This document shows, in pieces, positions 51,170-60,259 of a DNA stretch of 64,000 bases (position 1 is its first letter; each line of letters starts with the position of its first letter). The position numbers were made by a program, and so were the translations under genes. The notes under the pieces are model-generated. The model was not told where the DNA came from and ran no database searches. It saw only the letters and a list, made by a program, of their open reading frames with translations. This DNA is from Pedobacter sp. Leaf170 (GTDB lineage: Bacteria; Bacteroidota; Bacteroidia; Sphingobacteriales; Sphingobacteriaceae): assembly GCF_920984665.1 (NCBI RefSeq), contig NZ_CAKLBP010000002.1, forward strand, positions 248,001 through 312,000, written 5' to 3'.

Positions 51170-52243
51170 ATGTTAGATAAATTAGAGGCAATAAAGCTGC
51201 GTTGGGAAGATGTAGAAGAGCAATTGAGTAATCCGGATGTGATTCAGGATATGAAACGTTTTGCGGCTTTAAATAAAGAATATAAAGATTTGGGCAAAAT
51301 TGTAGATGAGTACAAAATCTACAAAAATGTAATGAGCAATATCGATGCGAATAAGGAAATTTTGGCAACTGAAAAAGATGCTGAAATGCGTGAAATGGCT
51401 AAAGAGGAGCTTGATATGTTGCTAGAACAGCAGGAAGCCATGGAAAGCAACATTCGTTTAATGCTGATACCGAAAGACCCTGAAGATGCGAAAAATGCTG
51501 TTTTTGAGATTAGAGGTGGTACGGGTGGCGATGAAGCTGCACTTTTTGCAGGAGATTTATACCGGATGTACACCCGCTTTTTTGAAACCAAAGGTTGGAA
51601 AGTTGAAACAGTTGATGTAACAGAAGGAACTGCTGGCGGATATAAAGAGGTTATCCTTAAAGTTAGCGGTGATGATGTTTATGGTCAACTGAAGTACGAA
51701 AGTGGCGTACATCGCGTGCAACGTGTGCCCGATACCGAAACTCAGGGTAGGGTTCATACTTCTGCAGCTTCGGTTGCGGTTTTGCCAGAGGCAGAGGAGA
51801 TTGATTTGTACATTAACCCGGCCGATATTGAGCTTCAAACTTCACGCTCTGGTGGTGCCGGTGGACAGAACGTAAATAAGGTTGAAACGAAGGTACAGTT
51901 AACGCACAAACCTTCGGGGATTGTGGTTGTTTGCCAGCAAGAGCGTTCGCAGTTAGGGAATAGGGTTATTGCTATGGAAATGCTCCGCAGTAAGCTTTAT
52001 GATATAGAGTTGCAAAAGAAAAATGGTGATATTGCAGCAAAACGTAAAACAATGGTATCTACCGGCGACCGTTCTGCAAAGATTAGAACATACAATTACC
52101 CACAAGGTAGAGTAACCGAACATCGCATCGGTTTAACGCTTTATAACCTTCCAACCATTATGGATGGTGCCATTCAGGAGGTTATTGATGCATTGCAGTT
52201 TGCAGAGAATGCCGAGAAGATGCAAGAAGGCGCTGTGAATTAA
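51170..52243 (+). CDS. prfA: Peptide chain release factor 1
   Basis: This 357-residue protein starts at the ATG giving [14 protein letters not shown]; a TTG 12 nt upstream is unlikely. The catalytic GGQ is at residues 231-233 in [18 protein letters not shown]. The stop-codon-recognising region and RRV-like [20 protein letters not shown] are present. It releases polypeptides at UAA and UAG. Length is normal. The mature GGQ glutamine would be methylated by PrmC, whose gene is not seen here. It is followed by tRNA-Asp on the same strand but with a separate promoter. Confidence 0.97.
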   Translation: MLDKLEAIKLRWEDVEEQLSNPDVIQDMKRFAALNKEYKDLGKIVDEYKIYKNVMSNIDANKEILATEKDAEMREMAKEELDMLLEQQEAMESNIRLMLIPKDPEDAKNAVFEIRGGTGGDEAALFAGDLYRMYTRFFETKGWKVETVDVTEGTAGGYKEVILKVSGDDVYGQLKYESGVHRVQRVPDTETQGRVHTSAASVAVLPEAEEIDLYINPADIELQTSRSGGAGGQNVNKVETKVQLTHKPSGIVVVCQQERSQLGNRVIAMEMLRSKLYDIELQKKNGDIAAKRKTMVSTGDRSAKIRTYNYPQGRVTEHRIGLTLYNLPTIMDGAIQEVIDALQFAENAEKMQEGAVN

Positions 52244-52269
52244 GGCGTTATAATTATTTTAAAAAAAAA

Positions 52270-52300
52270 TTTGTAAGTATAGATTTTGTGCCTATATTTG
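52270..52300 (+). promoter_or_regulatory. Bacteroidota consensus promoter of tRNA-Asp
   Basis: TTTG (52270-52273), 19 nt, TATATTTG (52293-52300) fits the -33/-7 consensus exactly. The tRNA begins 49 nt after the -7 box. Confidence 0.8.
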
Positions 52301-52349
52301 CAACCTCGAAAGGGGAAAGAGGTTTAAACTTTTAAAAAGTAAACAAAAA

Positions 52350-52423
52350 GGAGTGGTAGTTCAGCTGGTTAGAATGCCTGCCTGTCACGCAGGAGGTCGC
52401 GGGTTCGAGTCCCGTCCATTCCG
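52350..52423 (+). tRNA. tRNA-Asp (GTC)
   Basis: This is a 74-nt cloverleaf. Acceptor stem GGAGTGG (52350-52356) pairs with CCATTCC (52416-52422) with one G-U, and G73 follows. Anticodon stem CCTGC/GCAGG (52377-52381, 52389-52393) encloses loop CTGTCAC with anticodon GTC at 52384-52386. The T-arm has GGGTTCGAGTCCC. CCA is not encoded. It is the only tRNA in the window. Confidence 0.97.
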
Positions 52424-52427
52424 CAAC

Positions 52428-52461
52428 AAAAGCCTTAACTTGAAAAGTTGAGGCTTTTTTG
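52428..52461 (+). terminator. Intrinsic terminator after tRNA-Asp
   Basis: A stem (52431-52440 with 52446-52455, one G-U) preceded by AAA and followed by TTTTT begins 8 nt after the tRNA. Confidence 0.9.
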
Positions 52462-52612
52462 TTTTCTGGAAATTTCAATTTTATTAGCCCAATATCATAA
52501 TCTTAAATAAAATAACGTGTGTCAATAATCAAGAAATAGACCTACTTTATTTTGATGTGGACAAAAAATTGGTAAATTAGACCATGTGCGTTTAACTATC
52601 AGTTTTCTTCTA

Positions 52613-53806
52613 ATGAAATCTTCAATCCTTATTGTTTTTTTTAGTTTATTTTTCTTTACCAATGCTTTTGCCACCTTATTTTCAATAAATGGTAGCATAA
52701 CTGGTAAAGAATCAGTAAACTATGCTTATATCTTCGACAACAACTTCAAACAATTGTCAAAAATTGAAGTCGTTAATCGAAAATTTCAGTATCAGGGAGA
52801 AGTTGAAAGAAATACGAAATTTGGTGAATCGCCAACAATCTCAGTATTGTTTAGTAATAGTTCCTTGACTGAGCAAGAGATAATTAATAAGCGACTATTA
52901 TCAAACAGAAAGCATGGAAATTGTACATTATTTCCATCTGGCCAAATAGAGTTGAGTTACAACACGGACACAAAAACATTTACTATAAAGGCAGATAAAC
53001 TTAACAGCATACAAAGTCTTTTTACGAATGGTTACGCTTCTTATCGTTATAGCAGAGATAGTATTTACGTTATAATAGATAAATCTCCTTTATCCGACGA
53101 AGAGCGAGAAGAAAAAAAAAATAATGGGCAGGCTAAAATGTTCACCAAAGCTATGTTTGGATTTATTGACATTATAAAAACTCACCCAACATCATTGGTC
53201 TCACTGATGAATTTCCCTCCCATAATTTATGACCAAGCTATCAGCGGCAAACAAGCTATGAATGCTTTTAATTATTTTTCAAAAGATTTACGCGCTTCTA
53301 CCTATGGTCAGCGTCTTTACATGGATATTATTGACAAAATAAAAACCGAAGAATCAATTGCAAAACCAGCTTACTTTGTTGGAATGAAAATGCCAGATTT
53401 TTCTCTTAAAAATGAGAAAAGCCAAATAATAGAAAGCCGCTCAATATATTCAGATTACACTTTGGTTGATTTCTGGGCTACCTGGTGCCTTCCTTGTAGG
53501 AAGGAAACACCAAATGTTATTGATGCTTTTGCAAAATATGGTGAAAAGGGATTCAAGGTGATCACTGTTTCAATAGATGACACAAAAGACAAAGCTAAAT
53601 GGATAGAGACTATCGAAAAGGATAAAATGATGGGATTTATAAATCTTTTTAATGGAAATGACATAAGCGGGCTTTCAAGAGAACTGAAGATAGTCACTAT
53701 ACCAGCTAATTATTTAGTGGATTCTAAGGGTATCATTGTCGCAAAAAATTTAAGGGGTGAAATGTTAGCAAAAAAGCTTGAAGAGTTATTTGCCGGCAAA
53801 AATTAG
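52613..53806 (+). CDS. Secreted TlpA-like thiol-disulfide oxidoreductase with N-terminal beta domain
   Basis: The 397-residue product starts at the ATG giving MKSSILIVFF; a GTG 27 nt upstream only adds a non-conserved leader. Signal peptide about 1-20. The first 100 residues form a DUF4369-like beta domain (SINGSITGKESVNYAYIFDN), then a helical linker, then a thioredoxin fold (about 265-397) with the active site DFWATWCLPCRKETPNV (Cys292, Cys295). It would work in the periplasm on disulfides, as do many TlpA/ResA-type proteins of Bacteroidota. It stands alone, and the 190 bp after it hold nothing clear. Confidence 0.9.
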   Translation: MKSSILIVFFSLFFFTNAFATLFSINGSITGKESVNYAYIFDNNFKQLSKIEVVNRKFQYQGEVERNTKFGESPTISVLFSNSSLTEQEIINKRLLSNRKHGNCTLFPSGQIELSYNTDTKTFTIKADKLNSIQSLFTNGYASYRYSRDSIYVIIDKSPLSDEEREEKKNNGQAKMFTKAMFGFIDIIKTHPTSLVSLMNFPPIIYDQAISGKQAMNAFNYFSKDLRASTYGQRLYMDIIDKIKTEESIAKPAYFVGMKMPDFSLKNEKSQIIESRSIYSDYTLVDFWATWCLPCRKETPNVIDAFAKYGEKGFKVITVSIDDTKDKAKWIETIEKDKMMGFINLFNGNDISGLSRELKIVTIPANYLVDSKGIIVAKNLRGEMLAKKLEELFAGKN

Positions 53807-53998
53807 AATAGGCCTACAAACATTTTTAAAACTAGCAGCAATTACCTGAAGCCGATACAATTTTATCAATGATAAAACATCATTGACAAAATTGCTTATT
53901 CAAATTAATTGCAGAACTTATTGCCAAAGCAAAATTAAGAACTCTTATATAAAATTCAGATTTTTTACATTTGAATTTCATTCTTATTCCTGACCTTT

Positions 53999-54568
53999 CT
54001 ACAACTTATCCAATTTAAAATACCCTAAATGGATTTCATCCTCCGGAAGATTTTCGGCAGGTGTAATTTGCAGTTGATAATATTCCTTTTGGTCAATTAC
54101 TAATATTTCATCAACGCGATGAATATCGTCCACATCAATACCATATTTATCATCTATATGAGAGGTTGCGCCTTTAATGGTGTTTTGCTTAAAGAAAATA
54201 GTTTTTTTGGCATCCTGAACAGCCTTCGCTCTGTCGTTTTGAACAGTAAGCACCGCATAATGTTGCTCTTCTAGCTTATTTGCCTGATATCCTCCAAGGT
54301 TAATGAAAAAAAGTTTATGCTGGTTACTTTCATTGTTCTCACTGCGGGGAACAACTTTAACTTCGTAACCATCAACGGCATTTACTTCACGCCAACCATC
54401 AATATGGATGCTTGAGCCGGCTTCTGGCCAAAAAGCTTTTATATTAGGAATCAATTCTTTTAAGTTATTGGCAATACCAAAGAAATAATCATGTTGTTCT
54501 ACGTTTCTCTGTGGAGCTTTTGAGCCTAATAGAAGCATGAATAGCTTCGGGTTTTGTAATTCAGTCAT
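53999..54568 (-). CDS. DUF1543 protein
   Basis: This 189-residue protein matches DUF1543: KLFMLLLGSKAPQRNVEQHD, FFGIANNLKELIPNIKAFWP, HIDGWREVNAVDGYEVKVV, FFINLGGYQANKLEEQHYAV and FFKQNTIKGATSHIDDKYGI. DUF1543 has two copies of a small beta-alpha unit in some proteins; here the second half (FINLGGYQ... KATIF-like) may be the repeat. Function is unknown. It is 45 nt downstream of the FAD/NAD(P)-binding protein gene on the same strand, so they may form an operon. Confidence 0.85.
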   Translation of the reverse strand: MTELQNPKLFMLLLGSKAPQRNVEQHDYFFGIANNLKELIPNIKAFWPEAGSSIHIDGWREVNAVDGYEVKVVPRSENNESNQHKLFFINLGGYQANKLEEQHYAVLTVQNDRAKAVQDAKKTIFFKQNTIKGATSHIDDKYGIDVDDIHRVDEILVIDQKEYYQLQITPAENLPEDEIHLGYFKLDKL

Positions 54569-54613
54569 TTGTAAATTTATGTAATGCTTCAGCTAAATAT
54601 AAAGGTTTAAAGT

Positions 54614-56320
54614 TTAGTTTTTCTCAAGGCTTTCTATTATAATGGACGATGCCTTTTCACCAAAATCTAATCCGGAATAATCAGGATTAAAACCAGCAAT
54701 GTAAGGAACCGCCATAATGTATATCCTTTCATTCAAGGCGCCATAACTATCTAACAGTTGAAAGTTATCATTAATGCTCAAACCTGGCACGCTCAAATAG
54801 TAATCGCCGGCAAATTGAACAACCTCCTCAACGTTATTGTTTCTTTCGGTAAGGGCGGCATCTTCGCTTTTAAATTTAAGTTTCGCCGGACTAACCACTT
54901 TTTGGTACATTAAACTTTTGTAAGGCAAATCTGAATACCACAAATGCGGTTGGCCTACACAATTTACAAATGTTTTATAATAAGTTTTGTTAGCGGTTTT
55001 ATTTTCGTCTTCATAGTGATATTCGATTCCTCCACCATCATTAGCTTCAACATGGCTATTCGCATCTACGGCAATCATCTCTAACGCGTCTGCCTCGTGT
55101 AAGGCTAACATTTCTTCTACAGAACTTTGCGGCACAAATGCAATTACGATTGAAATTAAAGGCATCAGGTTTCGTTTCAAGCGTAACATATCTTCAGCAG
55201 AAAAATGTTTGGCCGGATAATTCATTGCAAAACTTAAAACAGCTAATAATTCTTTCCAATAAATAGATTCTTGCCTTTTTATGGATTTTTGAGCTTCAAC
55301 ATATTCGCCCCTTAACAATGAAAATGGATCTGTTTTTTCCCTTAAGTCCATTGCCATCTCTACAAATTCCTCTAAACGGATGTCTTTAATCCTTTCGTAA
55401 AATTCGGGTTCCTTATCTTTAAAGAGCTGTTTAAAATTTTTATCGAACACGTAATCTAAAGATAAAAAACCACCATTAGAAAGCATGTTGGCTTCAACTT
55501 CTTCTTTGCTTAATACGGCATCTTTTAATAAATGCGGATCTTCCAGATGAAACCTTACTGCCGGCAACATTCCATTTCTGGAATGCATTATCATTTTAAA
55601 ATCTGGTGAATCTTCATTTTTTGCAAATGAAACTCTTCCACTTTTATCCTTGTTAAATTTTCCATTGTGCCTAGCCAGGGTTCTTATTGCATCAATTGCC
55701 GTTAATGATGAACCCTTTATAGCGATTGGATGATTGGCTTTGAAGGCAAGCTTTGATGGCGGATAAGGTGAATCGAAGTATCCGGAAACTTTGCCTTCTA
55801 ATTTTTTAGGCCAGGTATGTCCGGTGCAAATCACAATGTAATCATATTCTGTAACTGTCTGTTTATTCGTTTTAACAGCAACCTGATTGCGGTCGGGAAT
55901 ATCAATTATGTCTATAACCTCTGTTTTTAAATATACATTTACCGCGATGCCTTTATCTTTTGCGGCATTAAGCAATAACTCAAATTGGTTTTGCAAATAC
56001 ATGCCGAAAAGCAATCGGGGCATTACTTTGTAGTCATTGTATTTTTCTGGTGATAATGCAAACCTATCTAACAATTCTTTTGGCAATGATTCTATCCAGT
56101 CGGCAACAGAAGTAACCAGTTCGGGTATTTCATTTCCAGAAACATTAGTGATGTGTTCGGTGTTTGCGCCTAACTCGCTGTAAGGCATTCCTGCACCTAA
56201 TTGTGTAGTTTTTTCAAAAATATCAATGTTGAATGTATTGTCTTCGGCATCAATTAATCTTTTGAACATGAACAGGCCACTAGGACCTCCTCCTAATATG
56301 GCTATATTTTTAATTTTCAA
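54614..56320 (-). CDS. FAD/NAD(P)-binding protein (COG4529-like)
   Basis: This 568-residue protein has an N-terminal Rossmann FAD motif NIAILGGGPSGLFMFKRL (5-22), and TQLGAGMPYSE shortly after, as in COG4529/HI0933-type FAD/NAD(P) proteins. YDYIVICTGHTWPKKLEGK and IKGSSLTAIDAIRTLARHNG are the second FAD-site blocks. The only start available is TTG at 56318-56320: the frame has no ATG or GTG upstream before the stop. It is probably a cytoplasmic oxidoreductase. The DUF1543 gene follows closely. Confidence 0.86.
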   Translation of the reverse strand: MKIKNIAILGGGPSGLFMFKRLIDAEDNTFNIDIFEKTTQLGAGMPYSELGANTEHITNVSGNEIPELVTSVADWIESLPKELLDRFALSPEKYNDYKVMPRLLFGMYLQNQFELLLNAAKDKGIAVNVYLKTEVIDIIDIPDRNQVAVKTNKQTVTEYDYIVICTGHTWPKKLEGKVSGYFDSPYPPSKLAFKANHPIAIKGSSLTAIDAIRTLARHNGKFNKDKSGRVSFAKNEDSPDFKMIMHSRNGMLPAVRFHLEDPHLLKDAVLSKEEVEANMLSNGGFLSLDYVFDKNFKQLFKDKEPEFYERIKDIRLEEFVEMAMDLREKTDPFSLLRGEYVEAQKSIKRQESIYWKELLAVLSFAMNYPAKHFSAEDMLRLKRNLMPLISIVIAFVPQSSVEEMLALHEADALEMIAVDANSHVEANDGGGIEYHYEDENKTANKTYYKTFVNCVGQPHLWYSDLPYKSLMYQKVVSPAKLKFKSEDAALTERNNNVEEVVQFAGDYYLSVPGLSINDNFQLLDSYGALNERIYIMAVPYIAGFNPDYSGLDFGEKASSIIIESLEKN

Positions 56321-56597
56321 TGAATGGGTTGATTTAGTTTAAATTAATAACCTTTTTAGAAGTTAAAAGTTTTTAAGTTTTGATTAAGCGAAACGCTAAA
56401 TAATTATAATAATAATAAATTTTTAACGGATTTTATAGATGGTTTAAGTATTAGGTTGTCTACTTATAAATCCATTTCATCTACTTTCTTGCACATAGTG
56501 ATGTTTATCAAAACAAATTAAAGAAATTTGAGTTAACACATCGAGTAAAGGCTGATTTACGCTTTCAACGTCTTCCTTAAACTCTTAATTTATAATT

Positions 56598-56762
56598 ATG
56601 AATCAAGGAAGAACGAATCGCCAGGTGCAGGCGAATAATAAAATTATGGTCACTTTTCTTGTGGCCATGTTAGCATTTATCTTATTTGCCTTTAGCCTTC
56701 GCTTTTTTGATAACAAAGCATCGTTTCTGGTTAACATAGAGAAAAAATTGTTCTCCAAATAA
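56598..56762 (+). CDS. Small single-pass membrane protein (54 residues)
   Basis: This short frame starts at ATG (MNQGRTNRQVQANNK) and encodes one transmembrane helix (about 16-37, IMVTFLVAMLAFILFAFSLR) with a charged C-terminal tail ending EKKLFSK. The upstream region is a 277-bp AT-rich spacer after the FAD protein gene, without a strong promoter. It ends before a hairpin terminator at 56797-56829. No family is recognised. The amphipathic charge layout and the terminator support a real gene. Confidence 0.6.
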   Translation: MNQGRTNRQVQANNKIMVTFLVAMLAFILFAFSLRFFDNKASFLVNIEKKLFSK

Positions 56763-56796
56763 TTGAAATGCCTTTAAAAAGCAATCACTTATCTAA

Positions 56797-56829
56797 TAAA
56801 AAAACAGGTGCGATTAAACGCACCTGTTT
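56797..56829. terminator. Bidirectional terminator between the 54-residue and 114-residue genes
   Basis: The perfect arms AAACAGGTGCG (56802-56812) and CGCACCTGTTT (56819-56829) have T-runs on the minus strand (A-run 56797-56804). It serves both convergent genes. Confidence 0.88.
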
Positions 56830-56859
56830 AGAATTATAATTGATGTAATATTGGTTCAA

Positions 56860-57204
56860 TTAGCAAAATAGCTCTTGCTCATCTCTATCTGCCGTTGGTA
56901 TCTTTTTAAGAAAATCATCAAAGCTAGATCCAACATTATCTGAATAAATGCCATAAGCATCTAATATGTATCCGATTTCTTTATCAGAATCTTCAGTAAT
57001 ATAAAGCACAGAATTATCTCCCGGGTCTGAATCGCCTTCAAAACGGTAAGTCTTAACTATCGTTAAATTTTCCGGCCTGTAAATTTTACCTTTCTGACTT
57101 TGCATTTTGCCATGGTCGGTCATTTTAAGCTCGTTATCTTTTCCTTTCAGCCTCAATTTCTCTAGAATTTGACTCAAAGTATTCATTGCAATTGGCTGTT
57201 CCAT
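56860..57204 (-). CDS. Conserved-looking protein of unknown function (114 residues)
   Basis: I do not recognise a family. The 114-residue protein is soluble and acidic. It has LSQILEKLRLKGKDNELKMT near the start and SDSGDNSVLYITEDSD-like SDPGDNSVLYITEDSDKEIG in the middle, with FDDFLKKIPTADRDEQELFC at the end. An alternative start is the internal ATG 18 nt in (MNTLSQ). It diverges from sodC across a 118-bp spacer that holds a long inverted repeat. Confidence 0.7.
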   Translation of the reverse strand: MEQPIAMNTLSQILEKLRLKGKDNELKMTDHGKMQSQKGKIYRPENLTIVKTYRFEGDSDPGDNSVLYITEDSDKEIGYILDAYGIYSDNVGSSFDDFLKKIPTADRDEQELFC

Positions 57205-57230
57205 AGTTTCTATTTTTTAGTAATGATAGA

Positions 57231-57295
57231 ACAAGCTGTATCATAAATGGTTTTATCTATAATCATTTTTCAAAACCAAATGATATTCAGCTTGT
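57231..57295. repeat. Imperfect long inverted repeat between the 114-residue gene and sodC
   Basis: Left arm 57231-57254 (ACAAGCTG, ATCA, TGGTTTT) pairs with right arm 57272-57295 (AAAACCA, TGAT, CAGCTTGT) with two small offsets. The loop is about 17 nt. It sits in the divergent promoter region; function is unknown. Confidence 0.7.
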
Positions 57296-57322
57296 TATTT
57301 AATCGGACTTAAATTATACGAA

Positions 57323-57853
57323 ATGAGAAAACATATCCTAACCTTGGCAATTGCAAGCGCAGCTTTATTTGGTGCATGTACTAAATCTGAAAAGCAAATT
57401 GCAGGCGCTACTCTAAATGAAACTGCAGATAACAGTAAAACCATTGGTACGGCTAAATTTTATGAGCTTAGCGATGGACAGATTAAAATGGATTTAGAAA
57501 TAAACTTCGCCAGTAGGGCAGATAGTAATGTCGCGGTGCATTTCCATGAACATGGTGATTGCGGTAACATGGGCGAAAATACACACGGACACTGGAATCC
57601 TACAAAAGAGAACCATGGTAAATGGGGTTCTTCAGCTTTCCATTCAGGCGATATTGGTAATATTGTGTTAGATGATAAAGGACATGGTTCGGTTTCTGTA
57701 ACTACAGATAGATGGAACATTAAAGATGGCGATTTAAAAAACATTATCGGTCGTGGAATAATTGTTCACGGTGGTACTGATGATTATACCACTCAGCCAA
57801 CCGGAAATTCTGGTCCAAGAGTGGGTTGTGGAATTATCGAAGCATCTAAATAA
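57323..57853 (+). CDS. sodC: Cu/Zn superoxide dismutase-family lipoprotein
   Basis: This 176-residue protein has a lipoprotein signal (lipobox LFGAC, about 14-19). The Cu/Zn SOD core carries metal ligands in HFHEHGDC (His73, His75, His77), THGHWNP, NHG and GIIVHGGTDDY. The C-terminal TQPTGNSGPRVGCGII is the usual end of the family, with the disulfide cysteine. Some single-domain homologues in Bacteroidota lack full metal sites, but most ligands here are present. It would protect the periplasm or outer surface from superoxide. A hairpin follows the stop. Confidence 0.93.
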   Translation: MRKHILTLAIASAALFGACTKSEKQIAGATLNETADNSKTIGTAKFYELSDGQIKMDLEINFASRADSNVAVHFHEHGDCGNMGENTHGHWNPTKENHGKWGSSAFHSGDIGNIVLDDKGHGSVSVTTDRWNIKDGDLKNIIGRGIIVHGGTDDYTTQPTGNSGPRVGCGIIEASK

Positions 57854-57867
57854 AATATTTGACTTAA

Positions 57868-57903
57868 CATAAAACAGGCGATTGAACAATCGCCTGTTTT
57901 ATG
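57868..57903 (+). terminator. Hairpin downstream of sodC
   Basis: A perfect 16-bp stem (57868-57883 with 57888-57903, core AACAGGCGATT) with a GAAC loop lies 14 nt past the stop. The T-run is within the arm rather than beyond it. Confidence 0.75.
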
Positions 57904-57970
57904 TTGTATTTTAAAACTGGTTGTATTTGCATTTTAGTACTATTGCAGTACTCTATCTATACTTGATCCC

Positions 57971-57978
57971 TACCTTTG
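57971..57978 (+). promoter_or_regulatory. -7 box for exbD
   Basis: TACCTTTG fits TAnnTTTG. The nearest TTG upstream (57943-57945) is 25 nt away, so the -33 is uncertain. The gene starts about 120 nt downstream. Confidence 0.45.
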
Positions 57979-58099
57979 CTATGCTTTATCTATGGTTTAT
58001 GCTTCAATATGCTAAAAGCTGGTAATAGTATGATTCAAATTTTTTCTGCTGTTATGTAATCTTGATGATATTTTCATCATGCTATAAAAACCAAAACTT

Positions 58100-58627
58100 A
58101 TGGCAACAGTAGAAATTTCAAGCGGAGGCAAGGCTTCCGGAAGAAGAAACAGAAAAACAGCTCCAAGACTAGATTTAACGGCAATGGTCGATTTGATGTT
58201 CCTGCTCACCACCTTTTTTATGCTTACTACATCATTATCAGAACTAAAAGCCGCTGATGTAGCAAAACCTATCCCTTCTGAAGTAAACGAGCCTTTTCCG
58301 GCTTCCAGAACGATGACAATTTTATTAGGTAAGGAAAGCTCAACCGCTTATTATCTTGGCGAAACCGATAAGGCCAGCATAAAGGAAGCAAATGTTGCAA
58401 AAATTGGAGAAATTATAACGGCCACCAAGAAGGATATTGCCAGATTTCATGGAAATAATCCTTCTAAATTTATGATAGTCATCATTAAACCGACAAAAAC
58501 CTGTAGTTACAAAGATTTAATAGATGTAATTGACGAATTGAAGATTCGAGATGTAAAATCTTATTCAATAGACGATAACCATATAGCAGAAAAGGAACAA
58601 AAATTCTTGGCGGCTAGAGGATTATGA
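58100..58627 (+). CDS. exbD: ExbD/TolR biopolymer transporter
   Basis: This 175-residue protein has a cytoplasmic N-terminus (ISSGGKASGRRNRKTAPRLD), the single transmembrane helix typical of ExbD/TolR (about 32-50, LTAMVDLMFLLTTFFMLTTS) with the proton-conducting aspartate in AMVDLMFLL, and a periplasmic domain. It energises TonB- or Tol-type systems together with ExbB. The exbB-type gene in this window lies 5 kb away at the right edge, so this exbD is unlinked to it. No tonB gene is adjacent. Confidence 0.93.
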   Translation: MATVEISSGGKASGRRNRKTAPRLDLTAMVDLMFLLTTFFMLTTSLSELKAADVAKPIPSEVNEPFPASRTMTILLGKESSTAYYLGETDKASIKEANVAKIGEIITATKKDIARFHGNNPSKFMIVIIKPTKTCSYKDLIDVIDELKIRDVKSYSIDDNHIAEKEQKFLAARGL

Positions 58628-58723
58628 GTATTGAAGTCAAAAATTTCGATTTGATAGCTCCCTCTCTTCAAGGAGAGGGCGGGGGGTGAGGTATTTATAA
58701 AGCCACCCAACAAAGGCCACAAA

Positions 58724-58755
58724 AAAAAGCCCTAAAATTAAATTTCGGGCTTTTT
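58724..58755. terminator. Bidirectional terminator between exbD and metK
   Basis: The arms AAAAAGCCC (58724-58732) and GGGCTTTTT (58747-58755) with A/T-runs stand between convergent genes. A second palindromic block, CCCTCTCTTCAAGGAGAGGG (58660-58679), precedes it and also occurs near 30512. Confidence 0.85.
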
Positions 58756-58773
58756 GATGTCGATAATTTTAAA

Positions 58774-60060
58774 TTAAATGCCGAAGGCAGCTTTAACCTT
58801 ATCTACAAAGTCTAATTTTTCCCAGGTAAATAATTCAACTGAAACAGTTTTTTCTTCTCCGTTTGGAGTTCTGAAAGTTTTATTTACAGTTTCCGGTTTT
58901 CTACCCATGTGTCCGTAAGCTGCTGTTTCACTATAAATCGGGTTTCTTAATTTTAAGCGTTGCTCGATAAAGTAAGGGCGCATGTCAAAAATTGATTCAA
59001 CTTTTTTGCTGATTTCACCATCAGTTAAATCTACTTTAGAAGTGCCATAAGTAACTACGTTAATAGATGTTGGCTTTGCAACACCAATAGCATAACTTAC
59101 CTGAACTAAAATTTCATCAGCCAAACCAGCTGCAACTAAATTTTTGGCGATATGACGTGTTGCATAAGCAGCACTTCTATCTACCTTACTTGGATCTTTT
59201 CCAGAGAATGCGCCACCACCGTGTGCACCTTTACCACCATAAGTATCTACAATAATTTTTCTGCCGGTTAAACCTGTATCGCCATGCGGACCACCAATAA
59301 CAAAAACGCCGGTCGGGTTAATGTGGTAAGTGATGTTATCATTAAATAAATGTGCGTATTGCGGATATTTAGCTTTAACTCTTGGAATCAAAACCGACAC
59401 TAAATCGCTTTTAATTTTTGTAAGCATCTCCTCATTTGCAGCATCTTTATCTGCTTTAGATTCTGTTTTTGGCTTTACAAAATCATCATGCTGTGTAGAA
59501 ATTACAATTGCATCAATTCTTTGCGGCTGGTTATCATCAGAATATTCTAAAGTTACCTGTGATTTTGCATCAGGACGCAAATAAGTAATTTCAGTATTTT
59601 CTCTTCTTAAAACAGCTAATTCTCTCAATAAAGCATGAGATAAATCCAGGGCCAATGGCATGTAATTTTCTGTTTCGTTAGTTGCATAACCAAACATCAT
59701 ACCTTGGTCGCCTGCTCCTTGCTCTTCTTTACTTGCCCTGTCTACACCTTGGTTAATATCCTGAGATTGCTCATGAATTGCAGATAAAATGCCGCAAGAG
59801 TTAGCCTCAAACATGTATTCGCTTTTCGTGTAGCCGATTTTTTTGATTACATCACGGGCAATTTGCTGAACATCTAAATAGGTTTTAGATTTAACCTCGC
59901 CAGCCAAAATAACCTGACCAGTGGTTACAAGAGTTTCGCATGCAACCTTCGATTCAGCATCGAAAGCTAAAAAGTTATCAATTAGTGCATCCGAAATTTG
60001 GTCGGCAATTTTATCTGGATGGCCTTCAGATACTGATTCTGATGTAAATAAATATGACAT
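58774..60060 (-). CDS. metK: S-adenosylmethionine synthetase
   Basis: This 428-residue enzyme makes SAM from methionine and ATP. Motifs are [52 protein letters not shown] and [19 protein letters not shown]. It is longer than E. coli MetK (384), with extra sequence around residues 200-220. The 5' leader on its strand carries SAM-II riboswitch blocks (60146-60210) and a downstream competing hairpin, so expression is probably controlled by SAM itself. A bidirectional terminator is downstream. Confidence 0.97.
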   Translation of the reverse strand: MSYLFTSESVSEGHPDKIADQISDALIDNFLAFDAESKVACETLVTTGQVILAGEVKSKTYLDVQQIARDVIKKIGYTKSEYMFEANSCGILSAIHEQSQDINQGVDRASKEEQGAGDQGMMFGYATNETENYMPLALDLSHALLRELAVLRRENTEITYLRPDAKSQVTLEYSDDNQPQRIDAIVISTQHDDFVKPKTESKADKDAANEEMLTKIKSDLVSVLIPRVKAKYPQYAHLFNDNITYHINPTGVFVIGGPHGDTGLTGRKIIVDTYGGKGAHGGGAFSGKDPSKVDRSAAYATRHIAKNLVAAGLADEILVQVSYAIGVAKPTSINVVTYGTSKVDLTDGEISKKVESIFDMRPYFIEQRLKLRNPIYSETAAYGHMGRKPETVNKTFRTPNGEEKTVSVELFTWEKLDFVDKVKAAFGI

Positions 60061-60096
60061 TTATTAAAAAATTTTAAGATAAATAAACAATTTAAT

Positions 60097-60210
60097 AAAG
60101 TGCTAAAATTCCCCGAAAACCGGTTCATATGAATTTAGGAAGGTATTAGCACTTTTTTTAGAGTGGTTGCAATCCCGTTCTTTATCAGAACATCGCAAAT
60201 CAATCCACTT
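60097..60210 (-). promoter_or_regulatory. SAM-II-like riboswitch in the metK leader
   Basis: On the minus strand the leader contains, in order: P1 5' arm AGTGG (60209-60205), the conserved TGATTT (60202-60197), an extra GTTC/GAAC hairpin (60191-60177), ATTGCAA (60173-60167), P1 3' arm CCACT (60166-60162), an A-rich stretch, and GTGCTAA (60152-60146), whose GCTAA pairs with TTGC to form the pseudoknot. These match the SAM-II core, which has UGAUUU, AUUGCAA and GCUAA at the same places. AAAGTGCTAA can instead pair with TTAGCACTTT at 60106-60097, a likely competing expression platform. The distance to the metK start is about 36 nt. Confidence 0.72.
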
Positions 60211-60219
60211 ATTATGTTG

Positions 60220-60227
60220 CAAAATTA
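60220..60227 (-). promoter_or_regulatory. -7 box of metK
   Basis: On the minus strand TAATTTTG fits TAnnTTTG and lies 10 nt upstream of the riboswitch P1 arm. No clear -33 element was found. Confidence 0.55.
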
Positions 60228-60259
60228 GTATAATTTCTTTATTTAAGGAAATTATAGAT

